A stretch of DNA of 10,941 nt, taken from contig JAIXUZ010000075.1 of assembly GCA_027483285.1 (NCBI GenBank), positions 1 to 10,941 on the forward strand, given 5' to 3'. This stretch comes from Bacteroidota bacterium (GTDB lineage Bacteria; Bacteroidota; Bacteroidia; CAMBQF01). Positions within the stretch are counted from its first letter, which is position 1; each line of letters opens with the position of its first letter. A program made the position numbers and the translations under genes. The notes beneath the pieces are model-generated. The model had not been told where the DNA came from and made no database searches. It saw only the letters and a list, made by a program, of their open reading frames with translations. This document shows positions 1 through 7,479 of the stretch, piece by piece.

Positions 1-111
1 CCTGAGTTGATTAAGTACACCATTCAACGTATAAACGAACGTTGCGGCTTAGACATACCTGTGCCGGTATACTTATACGAAAAAGAGGGTAGTGGAGGGC
101 TGTTTGACTAA
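1..111 (+). CDS. C-terminal end of an unidentified protein (partial)
   Basis: An open frame enters from the left edge and ends at TAA (109-111), giving the last 36 residues. It starts PELIKYTIQRINERCG and ends in a glycine-rich acidic tail (GSGGLFD). The composition is that of a normal soluble protein, with a helix-like stretch followed by a short hydrophobic strand (IPVPVYLY). I do not recognise the family from this fragment. The stop codon interlocks by 4 nt with the stop of the convergent GH3/serine hydrolase gene. That arrangement makes it a real gene end rather than a chance frame. Confidence 0.7.
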   Translation, partial: PELIKYTIQRINERCGLDIPVPVYLYEKEGSGGLFD

Positions 112-3104
112 TTAGTGCTACCCTGCGGCACAACACTGGGTAGGGCATCGTAAATAGCCTCCTGAATGTTTGAGCGCACGCCTAAGCTGTTTATCTTCTT
201 GTTTTCAGCATCAGGGTAAACCCTGTTTGATAGGAATATATAAACAGTATTGTTATCAGGGTCGGCCCAAACCTGTGTACCGGTAAAGCCTTGGTGGCCA
301 TAGCTTGACATCGAAACACAATCGCATGTAGGGCCTGCTTCTCCCGGAGGCGATGGCTTATCGAACCCAATAGCACGGCGGTTATTTTTGCAAAACTGAC
401 ACTTGGTAAATTCTTTTACCACATCTTCGTTTAAATATCTTACACCACCGTATACGCCTTTATTTAAAAGCATTTGCAGAATGATGGCTAGGTCGTTTGC
501 ATCAGAAAATATACCGGCATGGCCACATACACCGCCCATCATGGCTGCGCCCTGGTCGTGAACATAACCGTGTATTTGCTGGTGGCGGAATATCTTATCG
601 TTTTCAGTAGGTATTATACGGTCTTTTTCAAAACGTTCTAAAGGGTTAAAGCCCATTGTTTCTAAGCCCAATGGCTTATAAAACGTAGTGTTAAGAAAAT
701 CGGGCAATGCCATGCCTGTTTCTTTTTCTATTATCAGCTTAAACAGGTAATAACCCATATCACTGTATTTATATCCCGATTCTGAAAGCAACGGAGATTC
801 AATAATCGCTTTGTAAATAGTATCCACATAGCTTTTACGCATGTACATATCATCAGCAACCTTTAAGGTGAATTCTCCTGTTTTGGTGGTGCTGTATATA
901 GCATCAACGTACCCTGAGCCGCTTAGTGTCTTTTTAAAGAATGGTATCCATGGTTGTAAGCGTGCCTGGTGGGTAAGTATGTCAATGTTCTTTAACGGGC
1001 CTTTGTTAGTGCCTTTCAATTCAGGCAGGTAATCTTCAAGGCGCTTATTTACATCAAACTTACCTTCGCCGGCCAGTTTCATCAGCGATATGGTAGAAGC
1101 CATAATCTTGGTTACCGATGCAATATCAAATATATCATCGGGCTGTTCTTTTATACCACCTGCGTAGGTATGGCTACCAAAGGCTTTTGAATAAAAAACC
1201 TTTTGGTCTTTAGCTACTAAAACCACACAGCCGGGGAAAGCGCCTTGCTTAATATAGTTTTTAGCTAGCGAGTCAATTTTATTAATGTCTTTGGTTTTAA
1301 TATTCAGTTCTTCGGGTATAGTATATTTAAAGCGGATAGGCTTTCCGGTAGCTTCGCCCTGGCCAGATTTAAACCATGTAGATGCTGTTACAGGTAGTTT
1401 TCCACTAACGCTTATACCACCAAACAAGGCTTGAGCACTCATACTTTGGGTAAATTTGCTGTCCTCATAAGCCATAACAACCGCAGCTGTGTTTTTGGTA
1501 GGAGTTAACTTGCTTAAGCTATAAGGGTTTGCAAATACCACGGTAACAACTTTGCTCTTCTTCTCAACCTGCTTAATAAAAGCGGCAACATTGTCTGTAA
1601 TAACAGTGTTTTTTGAGAATGAGCGCTTTGGGTTATGCAGGCTTATGATAACAGTATTGTAATTAGCCAAGTCGGCAATAAGCGGCGATGCAGCCGTTGC
1701 GGCATCTTCAGCCAGGGTAAAGCACTTTACAGGTGCGTAATTCTTCAGGTTGGTTTGGAACACGTTACCTGTAGCACCATCAATAGCCACAGAAGCTATT
1801 TTCAACGTATCTAACCTTCGGAAAGGGATAATGCTGTCTTTATTAATAGCCAGTGTTATAGCACCTTCGGCTAGTTTGTAGTTCAGCAATTCACTGTTTA
1901 CGTTGTTAAGGTCGGCATTAAGGTTTTTAAGGCTGATAGGCTTACGCTTATCCAAGCCAAACCATTTTTTAGCCAATAATATTTTTTTGCAACGGTCGTC
2001 AATATCCTGTTGACTTATCTTCTTGTCGGCAATGGCTTTTTTTATCTGGTCGATAGCTGTTGGAACATCTTCTGGGTACAAGAGTATATCGTTACCTGCC
2101 AGTAAAGCTTTTACATCAACAAAGCCGGGTGTATTGTTAGAGGCAACACCTCTCATATTTAATGCGTCAGTAAAAACTAAGCCTTTAAAACCCATGTCGT
2201 TCTTAAGCAAATCTGTAATAATGGGCTTAGAAATAGACGAAGCTGTTTTAGTAGAATCTAAAGCAGGAACTGAAAGGTGGGCAACCATTATACTTCCTAC
2301 ACCTGCGTCAATCATCTGGCGGAAAGTATAAAGCTCTAAACTATCAAGGTGCTTGCGGTTGTGGGTAATGGTTGGTAACGATTTGTGTGAATCGCTATCT
2401 GTATCACCATGGCCCGGAAAGTGCTTGGCTGTTGCCATAATGCGGTTATCCTGCAGGCCTTTCATATAAGCAATACACTTACGGGCCACATTCATTTTAT
2501 CCTCACCAAACGACCGGGTATTGATAACCGGGTTATTCGGGTTGTTATTAACATCGGCCACCGGAGAGAAGTTGGCGTGGATGCCGATGCGTTTACACTG
2601 TCGGGCAATGTCTACACCCATTTCGTATATAAGGCTATCGTTTTGTATAGCACCCAACATCATTTGGCGTGGGTAACGTACCGTACTGTCCAGGCGCATA
2701 GATAAGCCCCACTCTCCATCAATAGAAATAAACAACGGCACCTTAGCCTGCGATTGGTAAAGGTTGGTTAACTTAACCTGCCTCTCTGGCCCACCCTGGA
2801 AAAAGCAAAGGCCACCAATTTTATAGTTCTTAATCAGGTTAGTAATATGGTTAATATGTGCCTGGTCTTTATTGCTAAAGGCAGCAACCATAAACAACTG
2901 CCCAATACGCTCATCTGGCGTCATGGTTTTTAACGTAGAATCTGCCCACTTGGCATTTTCAAATAAAAATGCAGGCTCAACTTTATCGTTTACAACGGGC
3001 GGTGTACCCGGCCTGCTTGGCAATGGCCCACCTTTCCAAGAAATGGTAGTTTTTATTAAGACTATTGTCAGTATAAACGAAACTAAAAGCGCTGCTTTTT
3101 TCAA
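108..3104 (-). CDS. Exported GH3 beta-N-acetylglucosaminidase (NagZ-like) fused to a class C beta-lactamase-like serine hydrolase
   Basis: This 998-residue fusion starts with an N-terminal hydrophobic export signal (residues 2-22, no lipobox). Residues about 50-390 form a GH3 N-terminal barrel. The NagZ loop KHFPGHGDTDSDSH (227-240) carries the Asp238/His240 pair, and FTDALNM places the nucleophile at Asp313, matching the bacterial NagZ type. Residues about 400-600 look like the Rossmann-like GH3 C-domain. Residues about 605-985 are a PF00144 beta-lactamase/PBP-like domain with SVTK (Ser663, Lys666), YSD (780-782) and GHQGFTGT (936-943) as its three active-site motifs. By family knowledge it should cleave GlcNAc from muropeptide or glycan substrates in the periplasm; the role of the serine hydrolase half is inferred. 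The start is TTG at 3104-3102: it directly precedes KK plus the hydrophobic signal, an in-frame TAA lies 9 nt upstream, and the next Met is residue 61. The only -7-like box is imperfect (3143-3150, AAAATTTG on the coding strand). Fusions of this type are known in Bacteroidota. Confidence 0.93.
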   Translation of the reverse strand: MKKAALLVSFILTIVLIKTTISWKGGPLPSRPGTPPVVNDKVEPAFLFENAKWADSTLKTMTPDERIGQLFMVAAFSNKDQAHINHITNLIKNYKIGGLCFFQGGPERQVKLTNLYQSQAKVPLFISIDGEWGLSMRLDSTVRYPRQMMLGAIQNDSLIYEMGVDIARQCKRIGIHANFSPVADVNNNPNNPVINTRSFGEDKMNVARKCIAYMKGLQDNRIMATAKHFPGHGDTDSDSHKSLPTITHNRKHLDSLELYTFRQMIDAGVGSIMVAHLSVPALDSTKTASSISKPIITDLLKNDMGFKGLVFTDALNMRGVASNNTPGFVDVKALLAGNDILLYPEDVPTAIDQIKKAIADKKISQQDIDDRCKKILLAKKWFGLDKRKPISLKNLNADLNNVNSELLNYKLAEGAITLAINKDSIIPFRRLDTLKIASVAIDGATGNVFQTNLKNYAPVKCFTLAEDAATAASPLIADLANYNTVIISLHNPKRSFSKNTVITDNVAAFIKQVEKKSKVVTVVFANPYSLSKLTPTKNTAAVVMAYEDSKFTQSMSAQALFGGISVSGKLPVTASTWFKSGQGEATGKPIRFKYTIPEELNIKTKDINKIDSLAKNYIKQGAFPGCVVLVAKDQKVFYSKAFGSHTYAGGIKEQPDDIFDIASVTKIMASTISLMKLAGEGKFDVNKRLEDYLPELKGTNKGPLKNIDILTHQARLQPWIPFFKKTLSGSGYVDAIYSTTKTGEFTLKVADDMYMRKSYVDTIYKAIIESPLLSESGYKYSDMGYYLFKLIIEKETGMALPDFLNTTFYKPLGLETMGFNPLERFEKDRIIPTENDKIFRHQQIHGYVHDQGAAMMGGVCGHAGIFSDANDLAIILQMLLNKGVYGGVRYLNEDVVKEFTKCQFCKNNRRAIGFDKPSPPGEAGPTCDCVSMSSYGHQGFTGTQVWADPDNNTVYIFLSNRVYPDAENKKINSLGVRSNIQEAIYDALPSVVPQGSTN

Positions 3105-3211
3105 TGTTTTTTAAGGCTAAATGAATGCTAAATGTGATAATGCAAATTTTGTGCAATTCGTTTTAGCTTTTATAAGTTTAGTATAGAATTATTAACAATA
3201 AGACCCATGAA

Positions 3212-3238
3212 AAGATTACTTATTTTAAAAGTAACCTT
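3212..3238 (-). terminator. Weak A/T-rich hairpin after manC
   Basis: On the minus strand, about 33 nt after the manC stop, AAGGTTACTT can pair with AAGTAATCTT around a 7-nt loop. That gives 10 bp including one G-U pair, with the T-run partly inside the stem and continuing TT after it. It would separate manC transcripts from the GH3 gene downstream. The stem is G/C-poor, so it may be leaky or incidental. Confidence 0.35.
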
Positions 3239-3270
3239 AGGCCATACCAGGAAATAAGAGTGATTAACGG

Positions 3271-4359
3271 TTAGACAAATTCCTCGCCTTTTTCAATTTT
3301 AACCTGGTTTACTATCTCTTTAATCTCCTGCTCTTCCTCTTTTTTACAAATTAAAAGGGTGCTTTCTGTATCAATAACAATATACCCTTCAAGGCCTTGT
3401 ATTACTACAAGTTTATCGTTATCCATGCGTACCATATTGTTGCCCGACTCATAAAACATAGCGTGCTTGCCAATAACAGCATTGCCTGCTTTATCTTTTT
3501 TGGTTTGCTCATATACTGAACCCCAGGTGCCTAAATCACTCCAGCCAAAGCCGGCTTCAATTACAAGTACATTTGTTGCTTTTTCTAATATGCCGTTATC
3601 AATAGAAATTGCGGGGCAAACCAAATACGTTTGGCGGATATAATCCCACTCTTTATTGGTGTTGTAGGCATTCAGGTTTTCTTTAAACAGGTCGTTAACC
3701 TCAGGCAGGTATTCATTAAAAGCGGCCAAAATATTTTTTAGCGACCAAATAAAAATGCCTGCATTCCAAACAAACTCGCCACTATCTACAAATGCCTTGG
3801 CCAGTTCAAGCTCAGGTTTTTCAGTAAAGGTTTTTACTTTTTTTATAGAGCTATCTAACCCCTCAATTGGTTTAGTGCTAAACTGTATGTAGCCATAGCC
3901 GGTATCGGGGCGGGTAGGTTTTATTCCGATAGTCATTAAGCTATCTGTAGTTGTAGCACTCTCTAAGCCCAGTTTTATATTATCAAGAAAAACATCCTCG
4001 TTAAGTATAAGGTGGTCCGATGGGGTAACTACAGTAATGGCATCGGGGTCTATAGAACTAATTTTATAGCTGGCATATGCTATGCAGGGCGCGGTATTAC
4101 GGCGGGCAGGCTCGCAAATAATGTTCGATACCGCCATTTCCGGGAGCTCTTCTTTTACCAGTTCCAAGTAATCGTTATTGGTAACAACATAAATGCATTC
4201 AGAAGGCATAATTTTTACAAATCGCTCGTAGGTCATACGCAAAAGCGATTTACCTGTGCCCAGAATATCTAAAAACTGTTTTGGCTTTTGCGTTTTGCTT
4301 AAAGGCCAAAAGCGGCTACCAACGCCGCCAGCCATTATAATACAATAATTGTGTGGCAT
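3271..4359 (-). CDS. manC: Mannose-1-phosphate guanylyltransferase
   Basis: This enzyme makes GDP-mannose from mannose-1-phosphate and GTP in the cytoplasm, feeding surface polysaccharide and protein glycosylation. The nucleotidyltransferase signature GGVGSRFWPLSKTQKPKQF lies at residues 11-29. It is followed by EPARRNTAP (83-91), PSDH (113-116), a GYGYI segment (154-158), EKP (180-182), WNAGIF (198-203) and a WSDLGTWGS block (273-281). All are diagnostic of the GMP family. At 362 residues it is the short, monofunctional form without the phosphomannose isomerase domain found in proteins of about 470 residues. The ATG lies only 5 nt after the aminotransferase stop, so the two are almost certainly co-transcribed from the promoter at 5675-5705. 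The gene symbol follows family usage; manC and cpsB are both applied. Confidence 0.95.
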   Translation of the reverse strand: MPHNYCIIMAGGVGSRFWPLSKTQKPKQFLDILGTGKSLLRMTYERFVKIMPSECIYVVTNNDYLELVKEELPEMAVSNIICEPARRNTAPCIAYASYKISSIDPDAITVVTPSDHLILNEDVFLDNIKLGLESATTTDSLMTIGIKPTRPDTGYGYIQFSTKPIEGLDSSIKKVKTFTEKPELELAKAFVDSGEFVWNAGIFIWSLKNILAAFNEYLPEVNDLFKENLNAYNTNKEWDYIRQTYLVCPAISIDNGILEKATNVLVIEAGFGWSDLGTWGSVYEQTKKDKAGNAVIGKHAMFYESGNNMVRMDNDKLVVIQGLEGYIVIDTESTLLICKKEEEQEIKEIVNQVKIEKGEEFV

Positions 4360-4364
4360 TGGGC

Positions 4365-5654
4365 TTATGATAATTTGGCTAACGCACTGCGTAAGTTTTC
4401 AATAATAGAATCTATTTCTTCTTTTTTGCTTACCCCAACTGATATGCGGTACCATGGTGAGTTATCGCCTGAGCCGAATGCATAGAAAGGAACAATGGCC
4501 AGTTTAGCCTCGTTTAGCAGGTACGATGTAATGTCTTTTGTAGTTTCTAATATTTTACCATCAGCCTTTTTCATACCGTGTAAATCAAACTTAACAGTAA
4601 GGTATATAGCAGCCTGTGGCGATATTGCATCAACTTTAAAACCTTCGGCTTTAAGTGCTGAAAAGCCTTTGTAAAACTCAACCAACCTGTAGTTTAACTC
4701 ATCTTTAAAATTTTCAAGATAAGCATCAACCGCAGCATCGTTTTTAAGGAATTTGGCTGTTGCAATTTGCTCTGCTTTTGGCGACCATGCACCAACGTGG
4801 GTCAATATCGATTTCATTTTATCGATAATGTATTTACTGCCAAAAGACCAGCCAACCCTAACACCTGTAGCTGCAAAGGTTTTAGAAAGACCATCTATAA
4901 AAACGGTATAGTCACGCAGTTCGGGGCGCAGGCTAATAGGGTCATAATGTTTTGTCTCGCCATAGGTAAGTGCCCAGTAAATTTGGTCGTACATTAGATA
5001 CAACGGTTTTTCTTTTGGGCCGCGACGGTTGTTTTCTTCTACCACCAAATCGCAAATAGCTTCGAGCCCTTCTTTAGTAAAGGTAGTGCCGGTTGGGTTT
5101 AGCGGAGAGCATAATGCCAACAATGTAGCCTCTTGTATATATGGGCGAATTTCATCGGCCGTAGGCATAAAGTTATTATCGGCGCGTGTTTCAATCATTA
5201 TTGGCCTGGCACCCGAAAGGTGGCAATAGTGGTTATTGTTCCACGATGGGGTAGGGAATATTACCGCATCGCCGGGGTCAATAACAGCCATGTATAATGA
5301 GTAAATCAGCGGGCGGGCGCCGGCTGATATTAAAATCTCTTCGGTATCAAACGTAACACCTTGAACCCTTTGTAAAAAGTGGGCAACAGCTGTACGCAGT
5401 TCTAACATGCCGTTGGCGGCAGGGTAGTTTGTCTGGTTATTATCCAGCGCTAATTTAATTTCCTCCCTAAGTAATTCAGGAATAGGGAAGATATTCGAAT
5501 CAAAGTCGCCAATAGTAAGGTTATACACCTTTTGACCCTGTTTCATCAACTCGTTAATTTCTGCGGCTATACGGATGATTTCCGAGCCGATTAAATTTTC
5601 TGCCATTTGCGAAACCCTCGGCTTCGCTGCTGAGTTAGTACTAGTAAGGGTCAT
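4365..5654 (-). CDS. Class I/II pyridoxal-phosphate aminotransferase (AspC-like)
   Basis: This is a 429-residue fold-type I aminotransferase. The PLP-binding lysine is Lys258 in GLSKTFAATGVRVGW. NPTG (186-189), the Asp of YDQIY (Asp223, which would contact the pyridine nitrogen) and Arg403 in WYRISVG (the usual carboxylate-binding arginine) are all in place. The N-terminal YPAANG (77-82) and SAGARPLIY (110-118) segments also fit the family. The amino donor and acceptor cannot be read from sequence; aspartate, aromatic or methionine substrates are all possible. It starts at ATG 5654, 20 nt downstream of a canonical -7 box, and its stop is 5 nt before manC. The pairing with manC suggests shared expression rather than a proven shared pathway. 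Confidence 0.92.
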   Translation of the reverse strand: MTLTSTNSAAKPRVSQMAENLIGSEIIRIAAEINELMKQGQKVYNLTIGDFDSNIFPIPELLREEIKLALDNNQTNYPAANGMLELRTAVAHFLQRVQGVTFDTEEILISAGARPLIYSLYMAVIDPGDAVIFPTPSWNNNHYCHLSGARPIMIETRADNNFMPTADEIRPYIQEATLLALCSPLNPTGTTFTKEGLEAICDLVVEENNRRGPKEKPLYLMYDQIYWALTYGETKHYDPISLRPELRDYTVFIDGLSKTFAATGVRVGWSFGSKYIIDKMKSILTHVGAWSPKAEQIATAKFLKNDAAVDAYLENFKDELNYRLVEFYKGFSALKAEGFKVDAISPQAAIYLTVKFDLHGMKKADGKILETTKDITSYLLNEAKLAIVPFYAFGSGDNSPWYRISVGVSKKEEIDSIIENLRSALAKLS

Positions 5655-5674
5655 AAGGCTATTGCAATTTCACG

Positions 5675-5705
5675 CAAATGTAGCTATAATAAGCCACTTT
5701 GCCAA
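5675..5705 (-). promoter_or_regulatory. Bacteroidota sigma-A-type promoter of aminotransferase-manC
   Basis: On the minus strand, TTG (5705-5703) is followed by exactly 20 nt and then TACATTTG (5682-5675). This matches the Bacteroidota consensus TTG-N19-21-TAnnTTTG. The -7 box ends 20 nt before the ATG at 5654, leaving a short leader. It is the only candidate in the window with both elements at proper spacing. Confidence 0.75.
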
Positions 5706-5746
5706 GCGTGTTAATAAGTATGACTATGCCTTTGTTTTGTTGATAC

Positions 5747-6964
5747 CTAGGCCTTAAAAGGATTACGCTTTTTCCACTCTTTGCCACGTTCTGTGGCAAA
5801 GACTTTAAGCATATATTTTAAACCCAGTTGCATAGGTTTACTTTTTAGTTTGATGTAATTGTCAAGATAAACAGGTTTGCAGCCTATAATTGCTTTAGCT
5901 TCCAATGCTGTGCGACCTAATTTTAACGTCTTTTTCTGCAATAAGATGCTTCGTTCAACACTGTGTAATAGTATATTAGGATAAATGCAATAGGCTTTAT
6001 TATTGGCTTCAGAATACCCTATATAGTAAACCTCATAATCTCCGTTTTCTATTACCGATGTAGTAAAAGCCATCATTTCATCTCCTTTAAACCATCCCCA
6101 AACCTCAAACTTTTCGCCCAATGCTTTCTTCATATTTAAAAAATAGGCTCCATTCAGCATCCCTATTTTTACTGAAGAATGGCTGCAAACATCAAGGTAC
6201 AGGCGTTCTATATCCGGTAAATACGCTTCAATTTCGGCAAGGTTTAGTTGGCGTATAGCAAGTTCCCTGCGCCCTTCCTGCATTTTTTTTATTCGGGCTA
6301 CATATTTTTTAGTTAAGCTTTTGGTGTAGTCATCAAACGTTTTCCATTCTGGATTCAAGGCCATTTCCATAAAAATATCCTCGCCCATGTGGCTAAAGCC
6401 CCAATTTTTTGTTTCTAGTTGTTTTTTTAGCTGCCCATCAACATCTTTAAGCATTAAAGCAGATGAATTTGTGGCAGATAGTAACTTATTGACAGATTGC
6501 TTAAATGCTTTGTAAAATATATCGGCACTAATTGCCTGATTATTGAACCAGTATGAAGGAAACCCTGTGTAGAAAAGGTTGCCAGCTACCAACAAGCCGT
6601 AGCTGCGTTTTGATACTGTTTTATATACATGCCCCGCAATAGTGCCTGTGTTTGAAAAATCTGGGTAGTGGTTTTTATTAACGGCAAGGCGCTGTAGGTA
6701 CATGCCGCCAACCATGGCTCCATTAACAGTTAAAACCCCGTAGTAGTGGGTCAGGTTGTCAATGTTACTATCTTCAATATAAGCAAGGTTAGCTGTTTTA
6801 AGTTTATGTCCTGCAGGTAACATCACATCCCAGGCCGGTGGTAATTGCTTATACGACTGAAAAATTTCTACCGATATAGATAAGCTTGGTGTAGGCGAGC
6901 ATATTATGCTCGCAAAACAACTTTGGGCCTCTATTCTTATCGGATTTAATGATTGTATACTCAC
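5747..6964 (-). CDS. GNAT/BioF2-like (FemAB-type) acyl or aminoacyl transferase, substrate unknown
   Basis: This 405-residue protein has no export signal. It looks like a two-lobed GNAT architecture of the BioF2/FemAB-like class (compare PF13480, GNAT_acetyltr_6). The N-terminal lobe is about residues 30-200. The second lobe is about 210-350, with a basic helix (KKYVARIKKMQEGRR, 219-233), a strand pair FEVWGWFKGDEMMAF (286-300) and the strand YEVYYIGYS (310-318). Relatives include peptidoglycan bridge-forming aminoacyl transferases and polysaccharide acetyltransferases; the true substrate is not readable. The start is GTG at 6964-6962. An in-frame TAG lies about 24 nt upstream, the first ATG is residue 48, and a perfect -7 box lies 16 nt before the GTG. 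The C-terminus is rich in Lys and Arg. The 97 nt before the next gene contain that gene's own promoter and no clear terminator. Confidence 0.75.
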   Translation of the reverse strand: MSIQSLNPIRIEAQSCFASIICSPTPSLSISVEIFQSYKQLPPAWDVMLPAGHKLKTANLAYIEDSNIDNLTHYYGVLTVNGAMVGGMYLQRLAVNKNHYPDFSNTGTIAGHVYKTVSKRSYGLLVAGNLFYTGFPSYWFNNQAISADIFYKAFKQSVNKLLSATNSSALMLKDVDGQLKKQLETKNWGFSHMGEDIFMEMALNPEWKTFDDYTKSLTKKYVARIKKMQEGRRELAIRQLNLAEIEAYLPDIERLYLDVCSHSSVKIGMLNGAYFLNMKKALGEKFEVWGWFKGDEMMAFTTSVIENGDYEVYYIGYSEANNKAYCIYPNILLHSVERSILLQKKTLKLGRTALEAKAIIGCKPVYLDNYIKLKSKPMQLGLKYMLKVFATERGKEWKKRNPFKA

Positions 6965-6980
6965 AGTAATAGTAATGACG

Positions 6981-6988
6981 CAAAGCTA
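6981..6988 (-). promoter_or_regulatory. -7 box (TAGCTTTG) upstream of the acetyltransferase
   Basis: On the minus strand TAGCTTTG matches TAnnTTTG exactly and ends 16 nt before the GTG at 6964. No TTG sits at the expected 19-21 nt spacing; the nearest is 12 nt away. It supports the GTG start but is a half-match only. Confidence 0.45.
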
Positions 6989-7059
6989 TATTATATATTG
7001 CAATTAGGATAAAAAAGTAAAATGAACAGGTTGATATGTTAATATATTCAAATAATTAC

Positions 7060-7067
7060 TATATTTG
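7060..7067 (+). promoter_or_regulatory. -7 box (TATATTTG) of the rpsF operon
   Basis: TATATTTG matches the Bacteroidota -7 element exactly and lies 30 nt before the rpsF ATG. The nearest TTG (7031-7033) is 26 nt upstream, longer than the normal spacing, so the -33 element is weak or absent. The short leader contains only an A/T-rich 5-bp hairpin (7081-7094). Confidence 0.6.
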
Positions 7068-7097
7068 CAGCCCTTAAAAATAAACTAAAGTTTAAAA

Positions 7098-7478
7098 ATG
7101 AGCAAACAGTACGAAACCGTTTTCATTATGACTCCCGTCTTGTCTGATGATCAGATGAGGGAAACGGTTGGGAAGTTTGAAACCTTCCTTAAAGAAAATG
7201 GTGGCACCTTTGTGCACCAAGAAAACTGGGGCTTACGCAAGTTAGCCTATCCTATCAACAAGAAAACAACTGGTTTTTACCATTTGTTTGAGTACACTGC
7301 CGATAACGGCGATCTGGTCCAAAAGCTAGAAGTGGAGTTTATCCGCGACGAGCGCGTTTTACGTTTTTTAACCGTTTCTTTAGACAAGTACGCTGTAACT
7401 TATGCAGAAAAACGTCGCAAAGAAGGCTTCGGTAAAAAGAATAAGAAGAAAAAAGAAGAAACCGTAAACGAACAATAA
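7098..7478 (+). CDS. rpsF: 30S ribosomal protein bS6
   Basis: The 126-residue product is a small-subunit platform protein that binds 16S rRNA as a heterodimer with bS18. The N-terminus (YETVFIMTPVLSDDQ) and the WGLRKLAYPINKKTTGFYHLFEY-type core (about residues 45-67) are the classic S6 signature. They are followed by the RDERVLRFLTV strand (about 88-98). A charged tail from about residue 105 (lysine clusters, then acidic) extends beyond the compact fold. The ATG is preceded by an A-rich stretch without a Shine-Dalgarno sequence, as usual in this phylum. It is the first gene of the rpsF-rpsR-rplI operon, and its stop is 1 nt from the rpsR start. No obvious S6:S18-binding leader motif fits in the roughly 30-nt leader. 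Confidence 0.98.
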   Translation: MSKQYETVFIMTPVLSDDQMRETVGKFETFLKENGGTFVHQENWGLRKLAYPINKKTTGFYHLFEYTADNGDLVQKLEVEFIRDERVLRFLTVSLDKYAVTYAEKRRKEGFGKKNKKKKEETVNEQ

Positions 7479-7479
7479 C

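Noticed and set aside
841..2705. Plus-strand open frames of 63-102 codons opposite the GH3 fusion
   Set aside because: They lie opposite a well-supported gene, show no family features and have no promoter or spacing of real genes; they are shadows.
5745..5760. Overlapping palindromes (CCTAGG, AGGCCT) at the end of the acetyltransferase gene
   Set aside because: They are short, partly coding and not followed by a T-run, so no terminator or operator can be supported.
7081..7094. 5-bp hairpin before rpsF as a regulatory element
   Set aside because: It contains almost only A-T pairs, which are expected by chance in such a leader, and it lacks known S6:S18 site features.
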